NCBI GenBank assembly: GCA_027694045.1
Contig: JAQEWB010000004.1
Coordinates: 1-64,000, forward strand
Direction: 5' to 3'
DNA from: Bacillaceae bacterium OF18-1A
GTDB lineage: Bacteria; Bacillota; Bacilli; Bacillales; Bacillaceae_G
Length of the DNA stretch: 64,000 nt
The notes below the pieces were generated by a model, which saw nothing but the letters and a program-made list of their open reading frames with translations, was not told the DNA's origin and did no database searches. This document shows, piece by piece, positions 42,769-50,814 of this stretch. Each line of letters starts with the position of its first letter. Within the stretch, counting starts at the first letter, position 1. The translations under genes and the position numbers were made by a program.

Positions 42769-44298
42769 GTGAATCTCGTACAATCTTTAGCTGAAACGGC
42801 AAAAAAGAAGGGGGATAAACCGGCTTATGTTTTTATGGATCAGTCGGTCTCGTATGACCAATTAAACAAAATGGTCACGAAGTTTTCTGGCAAATTAGCA
42901 AAAATGGGCATTGGAAAAGGGGACAATGTCGCATTAGTTGTTGGGAATTCACCACATTTTTTGGTCGGTTTATACGGAACAATGAAAGCTGGAGCTACTG
43001 TTATTCCAGTTAATCCAATTTATACAGCAGACGAAATACATTACATTTTACAAAATGGAGATGTAAAAACAATCATCGTACTCGACGTCCTTCTACCTGT
43101 TATACAATCTCTTACAACAAGACTTCCTTCACTTGAAAATATCATCATATGCGAAACCTCATCAGATTTTAATCATACAGAAACCGAAAAAATGAAAACG
43201 TTTACTAGTTTTGTAGCGACTGGAGATGCAACTTATGAAGGCCCAGAGCTAGCGGAAGAAGATGTAGCGGTTATCCTATACACTTCAGGTACAACTGGAA
43301 AGCCAAAAGGAGCTATGTTAACGCATAAAAATTTATATAGTAACGCGAGCGATGTGGCGTCATATTTACGATATACGGCTGATGACCGCGTCGTTGCGGC
43401 ACTGCCGATGTTCCATGTGTTCTGTTTAACAGTTGCGGTAAATGCGCCGATTGTGAACGGAGCGACCATTTTAATGTTACCGAAATTTAGCCCGAAAGAA
43501 GTATTCCGTATTTGTCGTACATATGAGCCGACGATTTTTGCTGGTGTACCGACGATGTACAATTACTTATATTTATTTGAAGAAGCAAGCGCCGAAGATG
43601 TGAAGACACTTCGTCTTTGTATTTCAGGTGGTGCATCGATGCCAGTTGCACTTCTGCAAAACTTTGAAAAACGTTTTGATGTAATTGTTTCAGAAGGATA
43701 CGGTTTATCAGAAGCATCACCTGTTACTTGTTTCAATCCGCTTGATCGTCCTCGTAAACCAGGATCAATTGGCACAAATATTTGGCATGTAGAAAATAAA
43801 ATTGTAAATGAGCTTGGGGAAGAAGTACCTGTTGGTGCAGTCGGTGAATTAATTGTTCGCGGGCCGAACGTTATGAAAGGATATTATAACGCACCAGAAG
43901 ACACAGCTGCGACGTTGAAAGACGGCTGGCTATATACAGGTGACTTGGCGAAAATGGATGAAGAAGGTTACTTCTATATCGTTGACCGTAAAAAAGATAT
44001 CGTCTTAGTGGGTGGTTATAACGTATATCCTCGTGAAGTCGAGGAAGTGTTATATACGCACGAGTCAGTAGCTGAAGTTGTCGTAATCGGTGTACCTGAT
44101 GAAAACTTAGGAGAAGCAGTAAGAGCTTACGTCGTTCTGAAGCAAACGAGCGTAACGGAAGAAGAATTAATGCATTACTGTACGTTACATTTAGCGAAAT
44201 ATAAAGTGCCGATGAGTATTGAATTTTTAACAGAATTGCCGAAGAATACAACGGGTAAGTTGTTAAGAAGAGCGCTAAAAGAAAAAGCAATGCAATAG
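42769..44298 (+). CDS. lcfB: long-chain acyl-CoA synthetase (LcfB/YhfL-like)
   Basis: Activates fatty acids to acyl-CoA with ATP for beta-oxidation. The 509-residue adenylate-forming enzyme has YTSGTTGKPKGAMLTHKN (AMP-binding), GYGLSEASPV, LYTGDLAKMDEEGYFYIVDR, and C-terminal PKNTTGKLLRR with the catalytic Lys. The start is GTG, preceded by AAAGGTGGGG. Position after the yhfI-lplJ block matches YhfL/LcfB of B. subtilis. Chain-length preference is not evident. Confidence 0.88.
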   Translation: MNLVQSLAETAKKKGDKPAYVFMDQSVSYDQLNKMVTKFSGKLAKMGIGKGDNVALVVGNSPHFLVGLYGTMKAGATVIPVNPIYTADEIHYILQNGDVKTIIVLDVLLPVIQSLTTRLPSLENIIICETSSDFNHTETEKMKTFTSFVATGDATYEGPELAEEDVAVILYTSGTTGKPKGAMLTHKNLYSNASDVASYLRYTADDRVVAALPMFHVFCLTVAVNAPIVNGATILMLPKFSPKEVFRICRTYEPTIFAGVPTMYNYLYLFEEASAEDVKTLRLCISGGASMPVALLQNFEKRFDVIVSEGYGLSEASPVTCFNPLDRPRKPGSIGTNIWHVENKIVNELGEEVPVGAVGELIVRGPNVMKGYYNAPEDTAATLKDGWLYTGDLAKMDEEGYFYIVDRKKDIVLVGGYNVYPREVEEVLYTHESVAEVVVIGVPDENLGEAVRAYVVLKQTSVTEEELMHYCTLHLAKYKVPMSIEFLTELPKNTTGKLLRRALKEKAMQ

Positions 44299-44302
44299 AA
44301 AT

Positions 44303-44334
44303 GAGGCAACCACCGTTATGAAGGTGGTTGCCTT
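44303..44334 (+). terminator. acyl-CoA synthetase terminator
   Basis: AGGCAACCACC-N6-AAGGTGGTTGCCT followed by Ts. Confidence 0.9.
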
Positions 44335-44409
44335 TCTGTTTTTTAGCATTGGTTAAGCTATGATGCCATATATTTAAACCGTAATATGACCAGCGAGGAG
44401 GAGATATAC

Positions 44410-44661
44410 ATGGAGCAGAAGGAAGTACGTTTACGGCGAGTGCAATATTTGATTTGTGACATTATGGATGAAATGAATACTGAAAATGAGAAGAAGAACT
44501 TAGAAACACTGCAACAAGTCATTGATCATCTTTCCGGTGCAATAGGTGATTTAGTCGATCCATCGAGTACGTATTCTATCGATTATTTGGAAAGAAAAGT
44601 TCATACTGCGCATTATTTACTATTTAAAAACGATAGGAAAGCGTACTTATGTAGGAAATAG
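44410..44661 (+). CDS. small helical protein (83 aa), unknown
   Basis: An 83-residue soluble protein, charged and mostly helical. GAGGAGGAG precedes the ATG; the open frame upstream lacks a site. Segments such as VQYLICDIMDEMNTENEKKN are not assigned to any family. It sits just before the Fur-controlled bslK promoter but has its own unit. Confidence 0.7.
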   Translation: MEQKEVRLRRVQYLICDIMDEMNTENEKKNLETLQQVIDHLSGAIGDLVDPSSTYSIDYLERKVHTAHYLLFKNDRKAYLCRK

Positions 44662-44676
44662 TATTATTTATTTTAT

Positions 44677-44705
44677 TTGACATTGATAATCATTATCAAT
44701 ATGAT
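44677..44705 (+). promoter_or_regulatory. bslK promoter with Fur box in the spacer
   Basis: -35 TTGACA (44677-44682) and -10 TATGAT (44700-44705) are separated by exactly 17 bases, and those 17 bases are TTGATAATCATTATCAA, which holds the 15-bp Fur consensus TGATAATNATTATCA with no mismatch. Fur bound here would cover both promoter elements when iron is plentiful. Confidence 0.92.
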
Positions 44706-44744
44706 AGTTGTGTTGAGTATATTCATATAAAAGGAGATGTATTA

Positions 44745-45776
44745 TTGATAATGATTAAGAAAAAATATGTTAATGCGTTCGTTATAGCAGCAACTTTAGC
44801 AGTTCCATTTAGTAGTATTATGGCACCGATTGCGAAAGCAGAAGCGGCAGTTGAAATAAAGGCAGCTAGTAAACTAGCAGATGGCACATATGACGTTATT
44901 TTAAAAACGTATAAAGATCAAACGAATGATACATCAGTTGCGTCTACATATTTAAAAAATGCAAAAGTAACCATTCAAGGTGACAAAAAACTTGTTACGT
45001 TAACCGTTCAAGATAGTAGCTATTTTCAATATCTGAAAGTAGAAGATCCTAATAAAGTAGGGACATTCCATGATGTAAAAGTAATCTCCGAAGATAAAGC
45101 AAATAATGGCACGAAAGTTGTTCAATTTGAAATCGGTGAATTCTCGAAAAAATATAATATGCAAATGCATATATTAATTCCGGCAATTAACTATGATCAC
45201 AAATATCAAATACAGTTTGAAATCGATGCGAGTGCAATTGACAAGAAATCGAAGTTCTCAGATGTACCAGCGTGGGCACAAGAATCAGTGCAATATTTAG
45301 TGGATAAAGAAGCAGTACACGGTAAACCAGACGGTACGTTTGCTCCAGCTGAAAATATCGACCGAGGTTCAGCTGCAAAAATATTAGCAACTGTCTTAGG
45401 CTTAGAAATTAATAAAGATGCAAAGCCATCATTCCCTGATGCACAAAATCACTGGGCAACGCCGTATATTGCTGCTGTTGAAAAAGCAGGTATTGTAAAA
45501 GGTGATGAGAGGGGAAACTTTAATCCGAGCGGACTCATTAACCGTGCGTCCATGGCTACTATGCTTGTAAATGCATATAAACTAGAAAGAAATGAAACGA
45601 TTAAACTACCAAAGGAATTTGCAGACTTAAAAGATCATTGGGGTGCGAAGTATGCCAATATTTTAATCCAAGAAAACATTTCAGTTGGAACAGATAATGG
45701 CTGGGCTCCAGATAAAGCGGTAAGCCGTGCGGAAGCAGCACAATTTATTGCGAAGGCGGATAAGTTGAAGAAATAA
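44745..45776 (+). CDS. bslK: BslK, NEAT-domain heme-binding S-layer protein
   Basis: Surface protein that binds heme and passes it to other NEAT proteins in B. anthracis. 343 residues: signal peptide ending at about AKA-EAA (32); NEAT domain at about 36-160 with the heme-ligand motif YDHKY (Tyr150, Tyr154); three SLH domains at about 170-213, 231-274 and 291-334 that anchor it to the secondary wall polysaccharide. TTG 44745 is spaced best from AAGGAGA (ATG 44751 is the alternative). The promoter holds a perfect Fur box. NEAT followed by three SLH repeats is the known BslK layout. Confidence 0.93.
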   Translation: MIMIKKKYVNAFVIAATLAVPFSSIMAPIAKAEAAVEIKAASKLADGTYDVILKTYKDQTNDTSVASTYLKNAKVTIQGDKKLVTLTVQDSSYFQYLKVEDPNKVGTFHDVKVISEDKANNGTKVVQFEIGEFSKKYNMQMHILIPAINYDHKYQIQFEIDASAIDKKSKFSDVPAWAQESVQYLVDKEAVHGKPDGTFAPAENIDRGSAAKILATVLGLEINKDAKPSFPDAQNHWATPYIAAVEKAGIVKGDERGNFNPSGLINRASMATMLVNAYKLERNETIKLPKEFADLKDHWGAKYANILIQENISVGTDNGWAPDKAVSRAEAAQFIAKADKLKK

Positions 45777-45783
45777 ATGAAAT

Positions 45784-45830
45784 AAAAAGCACACAATATT
45801 CACTTTTGTGAATGGATTGTGTGCTTTTTT
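45784..45830 (+). terminator. bslK terminator
   Basis: AAAAAGCACACAAT pairs with ATTGTGTGCTTTTT; an inner ATTCAC/GTGAAT stem extends the hairpin. Confidence 0.92.
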
Positions 45831-45960
45831 GTTGTTTGCAACATGATGTAGGGTAACGATAAAAAAGGGTTTAAAGTACGGATAGTAAAAGCTAATATAA
45901 AGTGGAGTAGCTGAATTTTAGGCGGGATCTTATTATGAATAATGAAAATGAGGTGTCCAT

Positions 45961-46491
45961 ATGATTAAACTGATTAAGCAAGAAAAGGATAAAATGTTGT
46001 ACTGGGAAGTATGGAAAGAGGATAAGAAAACTTTAATTGTACATTATGGCTGTGTTGGGGATACAGGTGAAATGTATGAAATAGAACTTTATCCATTCCA
46101 ACGTGCTGAAAAAGAAATGAAAGTGTTAGCAGATGAAGAGTTGGCGGAGGGTTTTAAGAAAATTGATGAGGAAGAACTAATAGAATTTGTTTTACAATAT
46201 GACTATACAGAGGATCAGTTGGAAGAAGTATTGGAAAAGCGAAACCAAGTTGAAGAGGTGATGGATGAAGCATTAGGATGGTCTGGAAACGGCTACTGTG
46301 ATGGTGGAGATATTGGTAGCGGGACAATTAACATATTTACTTTCGTAATTGATGTTGATAAAGCATTGCAAACAACCCTAAATGAACTAGAAAATGAGCA
46401 GTTGTTAGATGGTGTGAAGATTGCTTATGTGAACGATGAGGAAGATTATATACAGGTTTATCCTAGTGAAGGTGAATTTAATTTACTATAA
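45961..46491 (+). CDS. WGR-like domain protein (176 aa)
   Basis: A 176-residue soluble, acidic protein. The N-terminal 60 residues (LYWEVWKEDKKTLIVHYGCVG) resemble a WGR domain, which elsewhere binds DNA or protein, but the key Trp is not in its usual place. The C-terminal half holds GWSGNGYCDGGDIGSG and an acidic tail. GAGGTGTCC precedes the ATG. Function unknown; the gene appears intact, next to a decayed region. Confidence 0.65.
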   Translation: MIKLIKQEKDKMLYWEVWKEDKKTLIVHYGCVGDTGEMYEIELYPFQRAEKEMKVLADEELAEGFKKIDEEELIEFVLQYDYTEDQLEEVLEKRNQVEEVMDEALGWSGNGYCDGGDIGSGTINIFTFVIDVDKALQTTLNELENEQLLDGVKIAYVNDEEDYIQVYPSEGEFNLL

Positions 46492-46640
46492 AGTATTTAG
46501 TTAAATATTAAAGATGTATGAATTGATATAGAAAAATGAAGAAAAGTAGATAGGAAAGACTAGTAGAGGAAGAGAGATTAAATTTTGAAGTGCATCTCTA
46601 ATTGTTAGACAAAAATAACAGTTAGAGGTGCATTTTCTGT
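46492..46640. other. intergenic region with hairpin
   Basis: Contains an inverted repeat (46587-46634, GTGCATCTCTAATTGTTAGA with its approximate complement) ending in TTTT. The same arm recurs at 50689-50706. This probably terminates the WGR gene. Confidence 0.6.
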
Positions 46641-47129
46641 ATAAGTGCAACAGACGGTTCTCAAACGTATCGCTTTGATTATGACGATCAAGGAAATGTT
46701 CGTACGTACACAGCTGGTAATGGTTCAGGTTCTACTTTTAACTATGACCACGCGAACAAAATTAAAGATTTAGTAGTAGGTACATCAAACAGTATTCTTC
46801 TATCTGAACGATATGAATATGACCAAGCGGGTAACCGTACGAAGATTAAACATGAAGGTGCGGGCGGAAAAGTAACAGAAACAAACTTTGTATATGACCC
46901 GATTAACCAATTATTAAATGAAGCACTACCAAACGGAACAAGTAAATCTTACACATATGATGGATTTGGAAACCGTACAAGTGTGAAAGTTGTAGAGAAT
47001 GGAAAAGAAACAAAGTCTATAGCGGCAACATTTAATGAAGGAAATTAACTTGTAAAATTCGGGAACGAATCGTTAACGTATGATGCGAATGGTAATTATG
47101 AAAAAATAGATAGTAAATTCGTTATCTAA
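46641..47129 (+). pseudogene. RHS/YD-repeat protein fragment
   Basis: An open frame without a start encodes typical YD repeats: YRFDYDDQGNVRTYTAGNGS, YEYDQAGNRTKI and SYTYDGFGNRTSV. The frame hits TAA at 47046 after FNEGN, then continues in frame with LVKFGNESLTYDANGN to TAA 47127. This TAA likely arose from a CAA Gln codon. Both the large N-terminal part and the toxin tip are missing, so this is a remnant of an RHS-type wall or toxin protein, or a leftover cassette. No functional gene. Confidence 0.85.
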
Positions 47130-47175
47130 ATTGGAAAATGCAGCTAGCTATGTGATACAGAAGAAGTGAAAGAGA

Positions 47176-47205
47176 GAAGAGCTGGTATTGGCTCTTCTTT
47201 TTTTG
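47176..47205. terminator. hairpin after RHS fragment
   Basis: AAGAGC pairs with GCTCTT, followed by T7. Confidence 0.75.
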
Positions 47206-47214
47206 GTTCGTGAT

Positions 47215-47363
47215 TCAATGAATTACAACTATTTTTTGAAGAATTTCACTGTGATTTAATGCTTTTATTACTAAAAATTAGCAAATAAAAAAAGAACAAT
47301 TGTGAACCAGATTCTTTTTTATAATTAATGGGCTATAAACTGAAAAAACTTGAGGAAATTTAT
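47215..47363 (+). repeat. 150-bp tandem repeat, copy A
   Basis: Starts ATTCAATGAATTACAACTAT, includes AATTGTGAACCAGATTC and ATAATTAATGGGCTATAAAC, ends near GAAATTTATA. About 80 percent alike to copy B by eye. No coding potential seen. Confidence 0.85.
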
Positions 47364-47373
47364 AAATCTTTCT

Positions 47374-47520
47374 ATTCAAAATGAATTATAACTATTTTTT
47401 TGAATAATTGTGCTGTAATTTAATGTCTTCTCTACTAGCAAATAGGAAAAGAAACAATTGTGAAACTGGTTCTTTTTATAATTAATGTGCTATAAATTGA
47501 AAAAACTCGAAAAAATTTTA
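47374..47520 (+). repeat. 150-bp tandem repeat, copy B
   Basis: Starts ATTCAAAATGAATTATAAC, includes AATTGTGAAACTGGTTC and ATAATTAATGTGCTATAAAT, ends near AAAATTTTATA. Separated from copy A by 10 bases. Some bases have been lost in the middle relative to A. Confidence 0.85.
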
Positions 47521-47772
47521 TATTGAATATTCTGTTTTTTATTGTTAAAATTTGTATTGTATTACCAATAATTTGAAAAGGGGTTGTTAGTTTGTTTATA
47601 AAAACATTTAGCATCCCTAATAAATAAGGAATAAAAATTTTTTCCCTTTCAATTCAAGTATATGAAGTGTTTCTTTTTCCTGAATTTGTTGTAAAAACTA
47701 GTTCATTAGGCTACCGTCAGTAGAGAAACTCTACTAATGGTAGCTTCACTTTATAGGAAAGGTTAGGCTAAC
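47521..47772. other. region upstream of OppBC-like permeases
   Basis: A/T-rich, no gene. A hairpin at 47710-47744 (GCTACC, CAGTAGAG with complementary arms) ends in a weak TTCACTTTAT; its role is unclear, possibly an upstream terminator or leader element. AGGAAAGG lies ahead of the first permease ATG. Confidence 0.5.
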
Positions 47773-48651
47773 ATGAAAAAAAATTTTGCACAAACATATT
47801 TAACGATACCGTTCCACCTATTCTTATCGTTTATTATCATTATATTTATCGGCACATTACCGCACTTATTTATTGGGATGAAGATCGATTTTAACAATTA
47901 CCTGCACACACTTACGGACGTCACCTCTAAATTAATAGGGTGGGATCCATTAACTTACACGAAATTTGCAAAACCCCTATTTCCTCAAATTCTAATTCAA
48001 TATGGAAACACGATTATTATCTTTTTAGCTGCTCTTTTTATTTCCGTATTAATTTCTTTTATGACTGTTTATGCCTTGTTGCTACTCCCTGTAAAAAAAA
48101 GAGAAAGAATAAAATCATTTTTTTTACTATTAGAAGCAATTCCCGATATTTTTATTATTTTGTGTCTCCAATTACTTGTCGTTTGGATTTATAAACAGAC
48201 AAATTTTTTAATCGCAAATATAGCTGGTACAAAAGACAACTCAATCTTACTATTTCCGATTATTTGCTTAAGTTTTCCAACTACTCTTATGTTTAGCAAG
48301 CTACTATTGCTACGTTTCGAAAATGAATTACAAAAAGATTATACCTTGCTAGCACGCGCCAAAGGATTTGACACGTTTTATATTCTCAATCGTCACGTTC
48401 TAAGAAACGTCTTTTTAAGTACTCTCTACTTCTCAAAAACAAATATTTGGTATATGTTATCTAATTTATACATTATTGAATACTTACTCAATGTTCAAGG
48501 TATTTTCACATTTTTAAAAACGTATAATACCGAATTAGAACCAGCACCTGAAATATTTTGCGTTACATTGTTTTTAATTTACATTCCTATCTTTATTGTC
48601 TTTAAGCTTTTCAATATTTTCATACCTGATGAACTGAAAGGAGAATCTTAA
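47773..48651 (+). CDS. OppB/DppB-like ABC permease
   Basis: A 292-residue inner-membrane permease of the peptide/nickel/opine type (about six segments at about 12-35, 78-103, 115-140, 150-180, 220-245 and 262-285). The cytoplasmic loop ARAKGFDTFYILNRHVLRNVF holds the EAA-like motif that contacts the ATPase. It is tightly linked to the OppC-like gene, one base apart. No ATPase or solute-binding protein gene is nearby, which is unusual for this class. The substrate is unknown. Confidence 0.8.
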   Translation: MKKNFAQTYLTIPFHLFLSFIIIIFIGTLPHLFIGMKIDFNNYLHTLTDVTSKLIGWDPLTYTKFAKPLFPQILIQYGNTIIIFLAALFISVLISFMTVYALLLLPVKKRERIKSFFLLLEAIPDIFIILCLQLLVVWIYKQTNFLIANIAGTKDNSILLFPIICLSFPTTLMFSKLLLLRFENELQKDYTLLARAKGFDTFYILNRHVLRNVFLSTLYFSKTNIWYMLSNLYIIEYLLNVQGIFTFLKTYNTELEPAPEIFCVTLFLIYIPIFIVFKLFNIFIPDELKGES

Positions 48652-48652
48652 C

Positions 48653-49657
48653 ATGTGGGCCCATTTAAAAAGAGATAAGTATTTCATAATTTGTATATCC
48701 TTTTTGCTTCTATTAATCATAGTAAGCATTGGAAATTCCATATTCTTTGATGGGAAAGTTCGCCAAACATCTATTCTATATGATGAAAGTGGTAATGTAC
48801 ACGCGGCACCATTTCCTCCTTCTTTCACTTTTCTGTTAGGTACGGATATGAAGGGATATGATTTATTACATAGAGTAGTAGATGGAGCGAAATGGACCAT
48901 TGGTATATCGTTATTAATAGCATTTCTACGAACATTTATCGGGTTAGCAATTGGATTATTCTTCGCTTTTTATGTAAGAAAAAGTTTTAAGACACTTGAA
49001 GCTCTCTTTGATTGTTTTACAGTTGTTCCAATGACCCTCATTGGTTACTTTATTCTTGATACAGTATTGCGTTTTCAAAATGGGTCTCCAGTTCCCTCTT
49101 TCTTTGAACGAGCATCCTTTGAAATCATAGTCTTAGTCATTCTCGCTTTACCCGTTCTTATATTTTATTTTGCAAAAGAGACAAAAAAGATACTGAACGA
49201 AGAATTTATAGAAGCTGCTACAATATTAGGAGGAAGCAAATTTCATCTCGCTATAAAACACATATTTCCAAATATGTTTCCTATTCTAATCATTGTTATG
49301 ATGCAACAATTTGTACAAACTTTAATCATTTTCTCTCATTTTGGTATTTTAGAATTATTTTTTGGTGGTACAATTCTTTTCTACGGAAATGAAGCTGAGT
49401 CAGTTAGCAATGAATGGTCAGGTTTAATTGGTCTCTATTTTCGTTCCCTCTCTGTTCAACCTTGGATTCCAATGGTTCCTATTACATTTTTCATTCTGAC
49501 TATTATTACAGCACATATTATGCTACAAAGGATACAATTAGCATTTGAAAAACGACACATGAAACAAACATCTCAAGAACCAATAGAACAACTTAATACT
49601 TCTAATTTTATACAACAACTCCCCGCTAATTCATTTACACTCTATGATGACAAATAG
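48653..49657 (+). CDS. OppC/DppC-like ABC permease
   Basis: The 334-residue partner of the preceding permease. N-terminal helix at about 11-30; extracytoplasmic loop with FLLGTDMKGYDLLHRVVDGA; then about five segments. The EAA motif IEAATILGGSKFHLAIKHIF (about 185-205) is clear. AAAGGAGAATC precedes its ATG, inside the end of the previous gene. Together with OppB-like it could form an importer only if the ATPase is encoded elsewhere. Confidence 0.8.
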   Translation: MWAHLKRDKYFIICISFLLLLIIVSIGNSIFFDGKVRQTSILYDESGNVHAAPFPPSFTFLLGTDMKGYDLLHRVVDGAKWTIGISLLIAFLRTFIGLAIGLFFAFYVRKSFKTLEALFDCFTVVPMTLIGYFILDTVLRFQNGSPVPSFFERASFEIIVLVILALPVLIFYFAKETKKILNEEFIEAATILGGSKFHLAIKHIFPNMFPILIIVMMQQFVQTLIIFSHFGILELFFGGTILFYGNEAESVSNEWSGLIGLYFRSLSVQPWIPMVPITFFILTIITAHIMLQRIQLAFEKRHMKQTSQEPIEQLNTSNFIQQLPANSFTLYDDK

Positions 49658-49707
49658 CATTGGAGCAATATATTCCTATAGGGGAGTGTAAAACATCTTT
49701 TTTATAA

Positions 49708-50068
49708 ATATCTTATATAGCTGATTGTTATGCAATAAATATGCTAGATGGAGACGTTTGGCTCTATTATTCAGAATATCCTTTAGTTCAAATGAAAGAT
49801 AAAAAATTTCATATGTCGTGGAATGAAATAAAGGTAACTATGGAAATATGGTCGGAAAGTTTTGCGGTTGCTCAAGATAAAGTAGTGTTCATTACTTAAG
49901 ATAAAAAGTTGGTTGTTTATGATTTAAATAATAATCATGTGCATGATGTGAATCTTCGTAATGAATTAGGAGAACCGATTCAATTTGTTGCTTATTATAG
50001 CCGCGGATCTGTTATGTATTTTCAGATGGATGATAGGCTGTATTATGTTGATACAATTAATATATGAG
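49708..50068 (+). pseudogene. broken propeller-like gene
   Basis: Reading one frame gives SYIADCYAINMLDGDVWLYY, then VAQDKVVFIT, a TAA at 49897, then DKKLVVYDLNNNHVHDVNL and VMYFQMDDRLYYVDTINI. The pattern of short beta segments suggests the C-terminal half of a beta-propeller-like protein. The 5' part and start are missing (stop codon at 49705), and one internal stop codon breaks the frame. Family not recognised. Confidence 0.75.
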
Positions 50069-50073
50069 ATGAT

Positions 50074-50110
50074 AAAAAAAGCGCACTCAACAATCTGGGT
50101 GCGCTTTTTC
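50074..50110. terminator. terminator between two remnants
   Basis: AAAAAGCGCAC pairs with GTGCGCTTTTT; bidirectional, next to the TetR remnant. Confidence 0.9.
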
Positions 50111-50117
50111 ATAACCG

Positions 50118-50377
50118 TTATATATTCCTCTTCATCAACTCCCCAACTTGCGCCGCAACACACTCAACATCACTATCAATTTCGTTTAACACGTAAGATT
50201 CTAAAATGCCCATTACAGCCGTTCCTAAAAATTTTAAAATGATGTGTTTATCGATGTTTTTATTTATTGATGTGTTTGTGTTTAACTTTTTCTCTATTTC
50301 ACCCATGATGAAAGTTAATAACTTTTTTTGAAACGATAATGTGCTGTTACTTTTAAATAACGCCGCGAGGTCAAAGT
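50118..50377 (-). pseudogene. TetR-family regulator, C-terminal fragment
   Basis: A minus-strand frame encodes a C-terminal ligand domain (LAALFKSNSTLSFQKKLLTF and LKFLGTAVMGILESYVLNEID) but no helix-turn-helix; the 5' half is absent. It runs directly into a truncated hydrolase on the other strand. In related genomes a TetR gene and a hydrolase gene probably lay back-to-back, and a deletion removed both 5' halves with their promoters. Confidence 0.75.
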
Positions 50378-50668
50378 GTGAACTCTCCAAACAAATTAAA
50401 CTTTACGAGTATGGGATCGGTAATTGGTTTTGATGCGTTCCATTTAGCAGATGCGTTATTAACGCAGCCGCTGCAAATTATTGTTGGCAGCAAGCAAGGT
50501 GCATTCGGTTCTTATAAAGATGGTCATGAGCTTTATGAGAAAGCAGCTTCAGAGAAGAAAGATTTACTTGTTGTGGAAGGCGCGAGTCACTACGATTTAT
50601 ATGATCAGCCAGAGCCAGTAAAAATTGCGGTTGAAAAGTTAACAAGCTTCTATAACGAAAATCTGTAA
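50378..50668 (+). pseudogene. alpha/beta hydrolase, C-terminal fragment
   Basis: 96 codons encode the C-terminus of a dienelactone-hydrolase-like protein: LTQPLQIIVGSKQGAFGSY and LLVVEGASHYDLYDQPEPV, with the catalytic His in GASHYD. The nucleophile Ser and N-terminal half are missing. A GTG with a chance GAGG ahead could start it, but the product would be inactive. Confidence 0.8.
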
Positions 50669-50688
50669 AAGTAATGTTATTTTGAATT

Positions 50689-50731
50689 GCACCTCTAATT
50701 GTTAGATTTGCATCTAGCAATTAGGGGTTTT
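50689..50731 (+). terminator. terminator after hydrolase fragment
   Basis: CCTCTAATTGTTAGA pairs imperfectly with TCTAGCAATTAGGGG, followed by T5. The left arm matches the hairpin at 46587-46634. Confidence 0.8.
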
Positions 50732-50814
50732 TATTGTGAAGATTGCTGTGCTTAATATTTACGCTATAAGTGCATAACAAGATATAATAGAAGAAATGAA
50801 TAAGGAGGCTAGTT

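Noticed and set aside
47710..47744. Riboswitch before the OppBC-like genes
   Set aside because: Only a simple hairpin is visible; no conserved riboswitch core recognised.
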